A DNA stretch of 64,000 bases from Prosapia bicincta. Taxonomy: Eukaryota > Arthropoda > Insecta > Hemiptera > Cercopidae. A model generated the notes under the pieces. The model was not told the origin of the DNA and searched no databases. It saw only the letters and a program-made list of their open reading frames with translations. The stretch is from NCBI GenBank assembly GCA_036971475.1, contig JBAIZL010000002.1, forward strand, positions 350,090,082 through 350,154,081, read 5' to 3'. Positions 45,897-57,009 of the stretch are shown in pieces; position 1 is the first letter of the stretch; each line of letters opens with the position of its first letter. The position numbers and the translations under genes are program-made.

Positions 45897-47245
45897 CGTT
45901 TTCGAAAAAAATTTGGAAAAATGTGTCTTCACTGATAGGGTGAGTCTTATCGCTACGGTTGGGGGTTGTTTCACCTGGGGGTAGTTTTTAAATAATATAT
46001 GAAATTACCAAAAAATGATCGGTTGGATCAAATGACCGTATGGGATATGTCTAGAGTCCAGTATGGACTGCTGCGGGGGCGGGTTCACCAGGGGGTTGTT
46101 CTCAGATTGCCAAAAAATGATCGGGGTCCTAGGTAAAAGTCACCCAGGAGTCGTGCACGAGGTAAAGCCACCCAGGAGCCAGGCCTTAGGTAAAGCTACC
46201 ACAGAGGCAGACCTTAGGTAAAGCCACCCAGGTGTCAGACCTTCGGTAAAGTCACCCTGGAGCCGTGCTCGAGGTAAAGCCACCCAGGACGTAGGTATAG
46301 TCTATACGGAGCATGGCCTCTGGTAAAGCCTTCCCGAGGCCGGCCCTTAAGTAAAGCCGCGCTCGAGAAAGGCCTTAGGTACATTTACACTAGAGTAAGG
46401 CTTTAGGTGGGGGGTTGTTTTTAATAATATATGAAATTGCCAAAAATTGATCGGTTAGATCAAATGACTAAACAACCGTATGGGCTATGTTTAAAGTCCA
46501 TTTTGGCAAGCTGTGAGGGGAGGGTTCACCAGGGGTAGTGTTCAGATTGCCAAAACATGATCGGGGTTCTAGGTAAAAGCCACCCAGGAGTCGTGCTCGA
46601 GGTAAGGCCACCCAGGAGCCAGGCCTTAGGTAAAGCTACCACAGAAGCAGACCTTAGGTAAGGCCACCCAGGTGTCAGACCTTCGGTAAAGTCACCCTGG
46701 AGTCGTGCTCAAAGTAAAGCCACCCAGGACGTAGGTATAGTCTATACGGAGCATGGCCTCAGGTAAAGCCTTCCCGAGGCCGGCCCTTAAGTAACGCCGC
46801 GCTCGAGAAAGGTCTTAGGTAAATTTACACTTATACGCTCGAGAAGGAAATCGGCCTATCACAGTGCAGGGGCTTGGTAGGCTTACGTGACACAACTCAT
46901 ACGGTCGCCGTAAGACATGCATGCATATATACCATGTTAAACCAACATGCAATATAACCCACATACTGTGTTAAACAAATACGCATGTAAGCCTACATAC
47001 ATACTATGCTAAGCCTACATACATGAATCCATACATGGGCCTGCTAGGTCGGTAAACCGATGGCCAAAGCCTTTATGATCTGAGCCAGACACACATTTAC
47101 ACCTCGTCTATCAGGTAGAGCCTCAGGCAGGCAACCGTATAGCTCATATAGGAAGTACTATATGGTATAGATACCAATGCATAACATATCACGTCCACGT
47201 AGATGACGGTCAACAAATATTAAAATATAAAAAAGGCAGTAATGG
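45897..47245 (+). repeat. Left arm of a 6.3-kb inverted-repeat structure
   Basis: The arm aligns with the reverse complement of about 50400-52180. Outer landmark: ttttcgaaaaaaatttggaa and gtgtctt.actgatagggtg (45900-45950) against the complement near 52170-52110. Middle landmark: gattgccaaaa.atgatcggg. Inner landmarks: the acacctcgtctatcaggtag stretch and acgtagatgacggtcaacaa (near 47210) against 50430. The arms differ by indels and by monomer number. Confidence 0.85.
45955..46850. repeat. 440-bp tandem duplication containing 28-bp monomers
   Basis: Segments at about 45960-46400 and 46400-46850 repeat with a 440-bp offset (aggtaaaag at 46131 and 46571). Each holds eight or nine degenerate monomers of 28 bp of the type aggtaaagccacccaggag plus tcgtgctcg. 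Confidence 0.85.
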
Positions 47246-47348
47246 TCGAGTGAGACCCTCCATACACGGTCGTAAGTGTTACAATTTGTAGCGATACCTA
47301 TATTTATACTATTCGTGTACAATAATATAAATTATTAACTTTGTACGT

Positions 47349-47558
47349 ATGTTGAAACAGAGAAGTTCAGGAGAGCAGATTGAAGGAGGCGGCTATCGTA
47401 TAGCGGACTGCGCTGTCTGCTTAGGAAAACCACCATGCACTGTCATCATACCCTGCGGTCACGTTTATTGCAACGAGTATGCTGAAAAGGTGCAGAGGTG
47501 CCCCATATGTAGGAAACGCGTAGAAAGACGCTACCGGCTATTCCTGAACCTGGAGTAA
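47349..47558 (+). CDS. RING-finger minigene, IAP/Neuralized-type RING
   Basis: A 69-codon frame with an upstream stop at 47328 encodes little but a C-terminal-type RING: CAVC, then PCGHVYC, then CPICR, ending in RLFLNLE. This layout resembles the ubiquitin-ligase RING that closes IAP and Neuralized proteins. One zinc ligand is altered: NEY stands where the second Cys of the CxxC after the His is expected. AATAAA follows the stop by about 33 nt, and AT-rich tata motifs precede the ATG. The frame could be a stand-alone gene or the last exon of a larger one. It lies just inside the left arm of the inverted structure. Confidence 0.6.
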   Translation: MLKQRSSGEQIEGGGYRIADCAVCLGKPPCTVIIPCGHVYCNEYAEKVQRCPICRKRVERRYRLFLNLE

Positions 47559-47590
47559 TTGTTCAAAATATCATAGTTTAAATATTCGTT

Positions 47591-47596
47591 AATAAA
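47591..47596 (+). terminator. Polyadenylation signal after the RING minigene
   Basis: AATAAA in gttaataaagtcttacctg, about 33 nt after the stop codon. Confidence 0.55.
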
Positions 47597-47689
47597 GTCT
47601 TACCTGTATATCCAGAGTTTACTGTTGTTATTTTACACCTTAAGTAACTATTATGATATGGCGGGCATCGATAGCTGCTTTAGGGTAAC

Positions 47690-47900
47690 AATTGTTAAGG
47701 GCTGACTCCAAGGTAGCTTTACCTAAGGTCTGATGCCCGACCTCAGGCATGTCTTTGCCTAAGGCCCTACTCCAGGCCGGCTTTACCTACGGCCTGACTC
47801 CAAGGTAGCTTACCTAGGGCCTATCTCAAAGGTAACTTTACCTAAGATTTGATGGAGGTATTTTTAGTATGCTGTAACTGATACAACATACCTGGACAAT
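47690..47900. repeat. 28-bp monomer cluster (opposite sense to the left arm)
   Basis: Repeats of ctccaaggtagctttacctaa type, ending in gatggaggtattt and a ctgtaactgatacaacatacctg segment. The same ending occurs at 51250-51310 in direct orientation, so this is a third cluster outside the arm symmetry. Confidence 0.75.
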
Positions 47901-48559
47901 GTGTGTAAAGCTCAGATCATAAAGGCCTTGACGGTTTCTACATTGCTATTTTGGTATGAATCGGTAGCTATCTATATTTTGTCTAAGGTCAGATCATAAA
48001 GGCTTATGCCAGTGCCTTCACCCACCATAACCCATTTGTACTAGGTGTAAGTTTGTTGGTTGATTAGCGTGAGTTTTTCAACTTTGATTAGCTGAAACGT
48101 TGATAATTTGATCCGGCCATAGCCGTCATAGCCTATTTGAACTTGGTGGAAATGTTGTTCGTTTGAACTTCGTGTAAGTTGGTCGGTTAAACGTAGCGTA
48201 ATGTTGTTTAATTGAAACGTTGGTCATTTTATCTAGCTCTGTTGTCAGGCTATGTATCGGTTTTCAGACTATGTATTTGATTCCGGGTTAGGTATGTGTT
48301 GTCAAGCTAGGTAACTATTGTCTAGCTATGCATCGGTTGTCTTGTTATGTAGGCTATGGTAAGGTTAGGTATCTGTTGTCAGGCAATGTAGGCTATGGTC
48401 ATGCTAGGTATCTGTTGTCAGGGTGTGGGTTACACTTAGGGTTACTCTTGCATTACCATAGATCTGTTTCTAGTACCTGATGGGTAACAGGCCTAGCATA
48501 GTATGTGGGTTTACATACATAACACAGAATGTAGGCTAACTATATGTAGAACATTACCC

Positions 48560-50000
48560 AAGGTATGCATTGGATATTTTGTGTTAACTTGTACCCAAAC
48601 CTCTCATCGGATACGATGTGTTAATCCATAGTCAGTCTATGCATTAGATATTTTGTGTTAACTTGTAGTCAATCTACTCATCGGATACTATGTGTTACGC
48701 ATTAGCCTAGCTATGCAACAGGTACTATGTGATAACCATTAGCTAAGGTACGCATCGGATATTATGTGTTACCTTGTAGTCAAGCTATGCATTTGATATT
48801 ATGTGTTAACCACTAGTCAAGCTACACGTCGGATAATATGTGATAACCATTAGTCAATCTTTGCCTCGGATACTATGTCTTGCCCCTAGTCAGGCTTTGC
48901 ATCGGCTACTATGTGTTAACCATTAGCCTAGCTATATATCAGATACTATGTGATAACCATTAGCCAATATTTGCAATGGATACTATGTGTTAGTTTGTAT
49001 TCAACCTACTCAACGGATACTTTGTGTTAAACCATACTCAAGCTATGCATCGGATATTTTGTGTTAACCACTAGTCAAACTACACATCGGATATTATGTG
49101 TTACCCATAGTGAAGCTATGCAGTGAATACTATTTGTTAAAACATACTCAAGCTATGCATCGGATATTTTGTGTTAGCCACTAGTCAGGCTATGCAATGG
49201 ATATTTTGTGTTAACCCATAGACAAGCTAATTATTGGTTAACCACTAGCCTAGCTATGCATCAGATACTATACGTTAACCACTAGCCTAGCTGTGCATCA
49301 GATACTATACGTTAACCACTAGCCTAGCTATGCATCAGATACTATGTGTTAACCATTAGCCCTGCTATGCATCGGATACTATATGTTGAACATTATTAGC
49401 CAAGCTATGCATTGGATATGATGTGTTAACCATTAGTCAAGCTCTTCATCGGATACCATGTGTTAACCATAGTCAAGCTAACCATTAGTTAACCATTAGC
49501 CTAGCTATACATTGGGTACTACATGACGAACATTAGCCTGGCTATGCACTGGAGATTATGTGTTGGGCTATAGTCAAGCTAATTATCGGATACTGCATGT
49601 TAACCTATAGTCAAACTAACTATTAGTTAAATATTAGCCCAGCTATGCATCGGATACTATATGTTGGTCATTAGCCAGGCTATGCACTGGATGTGTTAAC
49701 GATTAGTCAGGCTACACATCGGATAATATGTGATAATCCATAGTCAGGCTCAGCATCGGCTACTATGTGCTAACCATTAGCGAGGCTATGCATTGGATAT
49801 TATGAGTTTAGGCATACTCAAGCTACTTATCGGATACTATATGTTAACCCGTCGTCAGGTTATGCATCGGATACTATGTACTCGTATTAATGATTAGCCA
49901 AGCTATATATCAGGCATTATGTGGGCAACTTCTAATCAGGCTACGTATAGGATAGTGTGTGATAACCGTTAGCTAAACTATGCATTGGATATAATGTGTT
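48560..50000. repeat. 37-bp minisatellite, about 38 degenerate copies
   Basis: The unit is agctatgcatc(a/g)gatacta plus tgtgttaaccattagcct with frequent substitutions. The clearest perfect units are at 49255-49370. It lies at the centre of the inverted structure. Confidence 0.88.
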
Positions 50001-50009
50001 CTAATTTGT

Positions 50010-50400
50010 AGGCCCTTGTCGGCTTAGCATAATATGTATACAGGCTTACACACATATTTGTTTAACACAGTATGTAGGCTGTCATGTACGTAGGCCTAAC
50101 ATAGTATTTACGCTATGTATGATAGCTTGCATGTTGGCTTACCATAGTATTTATTTCGTTTACACGCATATTTGTTTAACACATTATGTGGGCTATCATT
50201 CATCATGGCTTAACATTTTATACAGGCATATGTGGGTAACGGCGATATTGGCCTAATACAGGATGTATATAGGTTAACCTGCATATTGGTTTAACAGCGT
50301 ATATATGACTATTTAGAATATATTGCATGCTGGTTTAACATAGTATATATGCCTGAATGTTGGCTTAGCACTGTATGTATATAGGTTGCGTGACTTTTTT
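50010..50400. repeat. Degenerate repeats of the ggtttaaca-tagtatgta type
   Basis: Phrases (g/t)gtttaacacagtatgtaggc and gcatgttggcttaacatagt recur every 35-70 bp. The same phrases appear in the arms at 46930-47030 and 50660-50760. Confidence 0.65.
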
Positions 50401-52180
50401 TTAATTATTTTGTAATATTTGTTGACCGTCATCTACGTGGGCGTGATGGGCTATGCATTAGTAGCTAGCCGCCTTTACACAGCTATGGTGGTATGCATTG
50501 TTAGCTATACCATATAGTACTTCCCATATGAACTATACGGTTGCCAGCATGAGGCTCTACCTGATAGACGAGGTGTAAATGTGTGTCAGGCTCAGATCAT
50601 AAAGGTTTTGGCCAGTGGTTTACCGACTTAGCAGGCCCATGTAGGGATTCATGTATGTTGGCTTAGCATAGTATGTATGTAGGCTTACACACACGTTGGT
50701 TTAACACGGTATATGGGCTATCATGCATGTTGGTTTAACATGGTATATTAGCCTGCACGTCTTACAGCGACCGTTTGCGTTGTGTGACGTAGGCCTACCG
50801 AACCCCTGGAAAGTGATAGGTCGATTCCCAGCACAGTCTATTTGAATTTACCGTATTTGTTGGTGGATTGAAATTAGTGTAAATTGGTCGGTTAAACTTA
50901 GCGTAAGACAGTGTTTCACTGTTGTTTAGTTGAAACCTTGGTCATTTGATCTAACCTATCATTTTTGATGCTTTCATATATTATTAAAAACTACCCCCCA
51001 CTTAAAGCCTGGCTCTCAGGTGAATTTACCTAAGGCCTTTCTCCAAGGTGCCTTTACTGACTCTAGTGTGAATTTACCTCAGGACCTTTCTTCAAAGTGG
51101 CTCTAGCTAGGGTCTAGCCTAGGGATGGCTTTACCTAAATCCATACTCCATGGAGGCTATACCTAAGGCCTAGCTCCTGGGTGGCTTTACCTCAGGCTCG
51201 ACTCTAAGATGACTTTACCTAAGACCCTACTTCAAGGTAGCTTTACCTAAGAATTGTTGGAGGTATTTGTCTTGGTCGAGAGGCTGTAATTGATATAGCA
51301 ACATACCTGAACCTAAGACCAGACTCTTCGGTAGCTTTACATAAAGTCTACCTCCAAAGAGGCTTTACCTAAGGCCTTTCTCCAGGTGGCTTTACTTAAG
51401 GGCCGGCTTTGGGTTAGCTTTACCTATGTCCACGCTGCAGGGATGCTATACCTGAGGTTTGGGTGGCTCTACCTCCAAGATAATGTGTTATCTCTGCAGG
51501 TTTGCACATGTCTAGCACACTGTCACCGGTTATCTACAACTATGTAGGCCAAACGTATTCCCTGAATCGATAGGGCTTTGTTGCATTGTTTATTAATTTA
51601 GTAGCATAGACAAATTTTGAGTTTGGCAATCATATGCCCTTAATCCGCATCACCCAAAACATTTAGGGGTAGACCACTCTAGTTAGGGTGAGTCTACTAC
51701 CCGCCTAGAGTCGCTCGGGTTTCGATCACAGATACGTCATCAGATATATTAATATAACCATTAAATCTTTCCAAAATTTAACCCCACCCCCGGAGCTATT
51801 TCTGGGTTACTTTACCTAAGCGGCTTTACTTAAGGGCCGGCCTCGAAATGGCTCTACTTGAGGCCATGCTCCACAGGTAGCTTTACCTAAGGCCTGGCTC
51901 CTGGGTGACTTTTACCTAAGACCCCTACTCCAGGGGCCGATCATTTTTGGCAATCTGAAAACTACCCCAGGTGAACCCACCCCCACATCTAGCCAAAATG
52001 GACTTTAAACATATCCCATACAGTCATTTGAGCCAAACGATCAATTTTTGGCATTTTCATATATTATTTAAAAACTACCCCCTAGTGGACCCACCCCCAC
52101 ATCTAGCCAAAATGCACTCTAGACTCACCCTATCAGTCAAGACACATTTTTCCAAATTTTTTTCGAAAACTACCCCCACC
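50400..52180 (-). repeat. Right arm of the 6.3-kb inverted-repeat structure
   Basis: Reverse-complement partner of 45897-47245. It contains 28-bp monomer clusters at about 51000-51250, 51310-51480 and 51810-51930 (ctttacctaaggcctggctc type) and the landmarks gttgaccgtcatctacgtgg (50440), cctgatagacgaggtgtaaa (50560) and gatcatttttggcaatctga (51940). It is longer than the left arm by extra monomers and an insert around 51490-51780. Confidence 0.85.
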
Positions 52181-52743
52181 CCGAATCAACCCCCGGAGCT
52201 ACCCCCCGTGGAGGGTCCTGAACGTAGCTGAGGACACCCCTTCACCTAGGGGTAGGTTAAGTTAGATGCAGTTTACATACCTTAGGTTAGTGGGTTAGAG
52301 TATATTTTTTTCGAAAAAGTACCCCCCCTCTAAACGTGATCCAATCCACCCCAAGGTCTAGGATCAAGGCCACACAAACCCCCTCTGTCATCCAAATCTA
52401 CCACTATAGACCCCGGTAAAGTACAGGCCAGTTAGGGGTAGTTTGTGCTCAAGTGCCGCCATTAACTACTTACATCCAAAGCAAAACAACAGAATTTTAA
52501 ATCACCTATCCTTGACTCTAGTTTTGAGACCAACGGCTTAGAAGTTATTTTATTTCTAGAAGTGATTGGTTTTTGAGAATAACTAACTCTCAAATTCTTT
52601 TTTTTTTATCACACAAAATACAAATTCACCATTAGAAAATAGATTATTTTTTGCAATATTCCAATCTACAACATAATAGGGATGTGTAGCCAGATTTTGA
52701 GAAAAACTTAGTTATGTTTACATTTTGCTAATGTGACAATTTT
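52181..52743. other. C-rich then AT-rich sequence right of the inverted structure
   Basis: Runs of C with gtaccccccc and ggagctaccccccg continue the style of the right arm to about 52470, but no left partner was found. After that the DNA is AT-rich. Confidence 0.45.
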
Positions 52744-52979
52744 TTAAAGTATATTTCTTGCTTTTTGTTTCCTTTCTTCGTCAATCATAGTTTCATAATT
52801 GGCTTTGTTATATTTTGTCATGAAGTGTCGTGAGAGGATGCATTCCTCAAATACGACTACAGCTTTATTGCTAATTTGACACACAGATTTAGCCTTTTTA
52901 GGAGTGAAAAAGTATTTCCAAATCCCCTGATCTTTAAAAACTGGATATGCTGAATCAACTTTAGGTTTTTACTTCCCAT
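52744..52979 (-). pseudogene. N-terminal fragment of a hAT-like / GTF2IRD2-type BED-finger protein
   Basis: On the minus strand an ATG at 52979 starts MGSK. After a 1-base frameshift near 52965 the frame reads DSAYPVFKDQGIWKYFF, then KAKSVCQISNKAVVVFEE, then LSRHFMTKYNKANYETM, ending at TAA 52744. The spacing is that of a BED-type zinc finger found at the start of hAT-derived proteins (C-x2-C then H-x4/5-H). Here the second Cys is Ser and the last His is probably Tyr, so the finger is broken. No DDE catalytic part is seen nearby. Confidence 0.55.
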
Positions 52980-52984
52980 TCTAA

Positions 52985-53710
52985 CAATCAAACTATCAAA
53001 AACCACTATCGACAAAGAAACACTATGAGAATAAAACAGCTATTAAATTTTCTTATGAGTAATTTTAGTTGTTACTCAAAAACCATATTGTGGGCCGTAC
53101 ATTGCCCATCTCTGGGTAAGGAAATTCTTGACCATTCCTGAATTTACACCTGCAATAAAGTGTGAATCTTATACCAATGACACACACTTCATATCTAGAA
53201 GATGAATCAACACAGATTTTTCACATCAATCACTATATTATAAAAACACGTATGAACAACAGAATAATTTCAGCTGTATGTAAAATTAAAACATATTTGA
53301 AAAGTTCAGATTAAAATTAAAAACTGAAACTATCTAGAATAGAAGTTTCTGCATAGCAGAATCAAATATCATTCTTGAATCACAAAACTGCCCTCTTTTA
53401 TTTCTATTTAAGTAAAGGCTATATGCAAGTATTTACTTTTGTAAGATTTATTGGATTTGATATGATAGTTAAAGACATACAAGACCATAGTACTGAGCTC
53501 AGTCTTCTTCATACAGGCTAATATAATAAAAACATTTTATCACTTATATTACTTCTAGCACCAGCAGTTTATATGAATTAGAACATGAGTGGACTCATAT
53601 ATTCCTGATGTAGGGATTTGTATCTTCCTTTCGTTTTCAACAAAATGCATCACAAATATGATTCAGCTTTGTTAATATACGAAAAAAATATAATAAGATA
53701 CGTTAAAAAA
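52985..53710. other. AT-rich sequence, nothing recognised
   Basis: Downstream continuation of the BED-like frame could not be followed; no other signal. Confidence 0.45.
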
Positions 53711-53935
53711 TATCAGTAAATGATTTTCCCAAGTGATATCAATATAAACAATTGTTAAGAAACCTCATTATATGCAACACAAAAATTGCAAGTTCTATTT
53801 TGTAATAACTAATTCCTTCTTACTGTTCAATTATTCTTGACAGACATTTGAATGACCAGCTACTTTGCTCTCAATATGCCTAAGTGATGAAACCTTTTAC
53901 GTCATAATGTTGTAGAGCAGGGGATCTCTTTTATA
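53711..53935. repeat. 224-bp block shared with 527-750
   Basis: Direct repeat of 527-750 with about seven differences. Here the block runs almost straight into the 131-bp tandem array. Confidence 0.8.
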
Positions 53936-53957
53936 TATATAAGCCATACTCATGAGA

Positions 53958-54790
53958 CCATCACTCAAACGTATTCCTCGTCTTTAGAAACATGCAAAGA
54001 ACTGAACCCACGCAATGTCGCACTTTCCCTATATCCTTAGTCATATATAATCCCATCCACTCAAACGTATTCCTCGTATTTAGGAAAATGCAAAGAACTA
54101 ACAACTCTTAGGTTTACTTCAGGCTCTCCATCTTGCCGACGCAATGCCAGCACTTCCCCTATATCCTTAGTCCTGTATAATCCCATCCGCTCAAACTTAT
54201 TCCTCATCTTTAAGAAGCTATAATGGCTCGACAACTCTTTAGGTTTACTTCAGGCTCTCCATCTTGCTCACGCAATGCTAGTACTTCCCCTATATCCTTA
54301 GTCCTTTATAATCTCATCCAATCAAACGTATTCCTCGTCTTTAAGAAGGTATAAGGGCTCGACAACCTATTAGGTTTACATCAGGCTCTCCATCTTGCTC
54401 ACGCAATGCCAGCACTTCCCCTATATCCTTAGTCCTGTATACTCCCATCCCCCCAATCTTATTTCTCATCTTTAAGAAGCTAAAAGGGCTCGACAACACT
54501 TTAGGTTTATTTCAGGCTCTCCATCTTGCTCACGCAATGCCAGTATTTCCCCTATATCCTTAGTCCTTTATAATCCCATCCAATCAAACGTATTCCTCGT
54601 CTTTATGAAGCTATAAGGGCTCGACAACTCTTTAGGTTTACTTCAGGCTCTCCATCTTACTCACGCAATGCCAGTACTTCCCCTAAATCCTTTTTCCTTT
54701 TTAACCCCAACCACCCTAACATATTCTTCGTTCTATAATTGGTTGTAAAGACATGGACAACTCTCCAGGTTATCTATGTTTACCGTTTGC
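53958..54790 (+). repeat. 131-bp tandem array of R131, about 6.5 units
   Basis: The landmark gtattcctcg recurs at 53971, 54067, 54197, 54328, 54459, 54590 and 54721. The spacing is 96 then 130, 131, 131, 131, 131. Other landmarks per unit are cttcaggctctccatcttgc, acgcaatgccag and cccctatatccttagtcct. The first unit is shortened by a deletion. Confidence 0.92.
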
Positions 54791-56515
54791 TACAACGAGA
54801 GAAATGATTACTGCGGAATATGGGTACAAGAGCAAACAATAGCGTTTGGCAATGGTTAGTGGTAACTCTGATATGTGAGAAACGCGTAGAAACCAAGCTC
54901 CCGATGTCACCCCAAGACATATACCTCTAAACTAGGGTCAAACCTGTTTAAAGATTATTTGCAAAAGATTGTAAATATTTTCCGAATTGGAGAAGCTTCA
55001 ACAATATACAAATAACATTATTTAAAGTATAAATAGTGTAATAATTTTAGTTCCTACAGTGCAATAGGATTACATACCTTTTAATGAGAGAAGCTATTGA
55101 CTATAGATATAATATGTTACACTATTTGCTTCTAATAAACTAAATCACTACACTACATATTTGGCAAATATAAATCCAAGCAGTAAGTTATAACCAATTT
55201 TTTTACGCAAGAGTTGCCCTAGTTCATATTATTCTAATTTGTTTCCTAAAGTCTAACAAAGAAACTTCCCACTATTACGTTACCTTATAAAAATGCATAC
55301 GGTCCTTTACAGAGTACAATAGTTCAAGAATCAGCAGTGAATTTGTGACATCTCTTAAGCTTTGTAGCTTCAAGGCCTTCAATCTTCTGGGTGTTTTCTC
55401 TTCGTCCCCATCATCTTCACCCTCGTCGTTTTCGCCAGTTCTGGTGGTGACTAAAAATCTGTAGACGATTCAAAGTTGGATTTAAGGTTGGGGTCCTTGT
55501 CATCATACGATCAAAGAAGACATCGAACAACCAAATTTGTAGAAAGCTGCCACCTCAAGAGCAAATATACACTTTTTTAACGTTAAACCAAGAGTAAAAG
55601 ATGTCGTTCATTGTTTAAAAAAAGAGGTCGAAACTGCGATTCGTGTGCTCTTGAGGCTGAGGTTGCTCTTGAAAGAAAGAGAAGAAAAACAAAATATATT
55701 GCTTTAACTGTTTAGAAAAACAGTAAATATTTGCCTAGAAACTTGAGACGTGATGACTTATATAAAATCGCTTTCATATATTCAAAGAAAGGATTAGATC
55801 AATGAAATCAGGTGGTAAGATCAAATAATATGGTCAATTTGCAATGTAGATTAAAATTAAAAATTTCTGTAAATCTAAAACGTATTTAATAAAATGAAAA
55901 AACATAAAAAACAAAAAATATGACAAGGTTACAATTTGATTTTAAACAAAGTGATATCTTTATCATTTTGTCAGTCTAAAGCCTGGAAAAATTGTGAAAG
56001 AATCAGGTTTAAGTATATCCAAACACCACGAAGCTGGGCGACATCTAGTTTAGAATAAACTCATTTATGTAGTGCAATGATTTAAAAGATCCGCGTAAGC
56101 CTAAATCTTATTCGCATTTATCGCCTGTCTCAATGCTCAGACGTCATAGCTTACCTTCTTATCTGTAAATACTTGATCCGTACGCATCTTTCTCAAGATT
56201 CTCTGTGTACGCATATTTAGTTGTACTCATATTTCATATAATCGATATAACGGCCCTACCATGGCAGGTTAATGCTACCGTTTCTATTAATGCTACCTAA
56301 GGATATGTAGATTTGTTCTTACCATTAAAAAATTCTTTTCTAGCCTTTGCAGACCAGAATATTCATAGGCATACTAAACGTTCGCATTCGTATTGCAAAA
56401 ACAAATCAAAACATAATATATTTCTTGAAATTTAATAGAATTTCATATTTTTAATGTGTGTTACAAGTTACGAATTATTCAGTGCCTTTGAAAATTACTT
56501 TTTTTATAAAATGTA
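54791..56515 (+). repeat. Dispersed repeat family R131, copy C
   Basis: Reverse complement of about 31605-33440. Landmarks: gtgcaataggattacatacc (55060), cctttacagagtacaatagt (55303), ctaaaaatctgtagacgatt (55452), ccatggcaggttaatgctac (56260). The segment found at 33850-35010 and in copy A is absent. Confidence 0.75.
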
Positions 56516-56592
56516 TTAGTTTTATCAGTTTATATGTACATTTAGAGGTTTTTATTTATAAACTGGCCTTAGTGAGTCTACGCGCTCTTGTA

Positions 56593-56596
<4 letters not shown>

Positions 56597-56654
<58 letters not shown>

Positions 56655-56665
56655 TGTGTGTACAT
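56597..56665. repeat. (GT)n microsatellite
   Basis: A near-perfect GT run of about 65 bp with two interruptions. Confidence 0.95.
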
Positions 56666-56669
56666 AATT

Positions 56670-57009
56670 TTCAGGTTTAGAATTAAATTATAAGTTCCAG
56701 CTTCCAAGACGCCCACATTTCGAAATAAACGTAAGGAAACAATTCATATATGAAGATAGCCACCACTTGTGGTGCATATTAAAAAAAATATTTACAAGTT
56801 TTCGTTTAGTATAAATTCGTTAATTAAGACCAATCTCGAGACCAATTAAAACATTCGAATTAGATCCAGAACTATATACATACTGAGCTTCTCTCTCCAG
56901 TTGATAATAAAACTGCCGAAGCAATCTATTATGTTTAGACGTTTGACGGGAGATCAATGAGCAACAAATATCTGCCTTTATTTATGCTGCAAGTATCGAG
57001 GATTTATAA
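56670..57009. other. AT-rich sequence, nothing recognised
   Basis: No coding or repeat signal. The left border of the following LTR element may lie within it. Confidence 0.4.

Noticed and set aside
46131..46850. CRISPR-like array from 28-bp repeats
   Set aside because: Units are contiguous, degenerate and without unique spacers; this is a minisatellite in eukaryotic DNA.
51971..52231. 86-codon proline-rich frame with repeated PPPHLAKM segments
   Set aside because: It is a translation of the duplicated right-arm sequence of the inverted structure; the two halves are the 28-bp/arm repeat, not a recognised protein.
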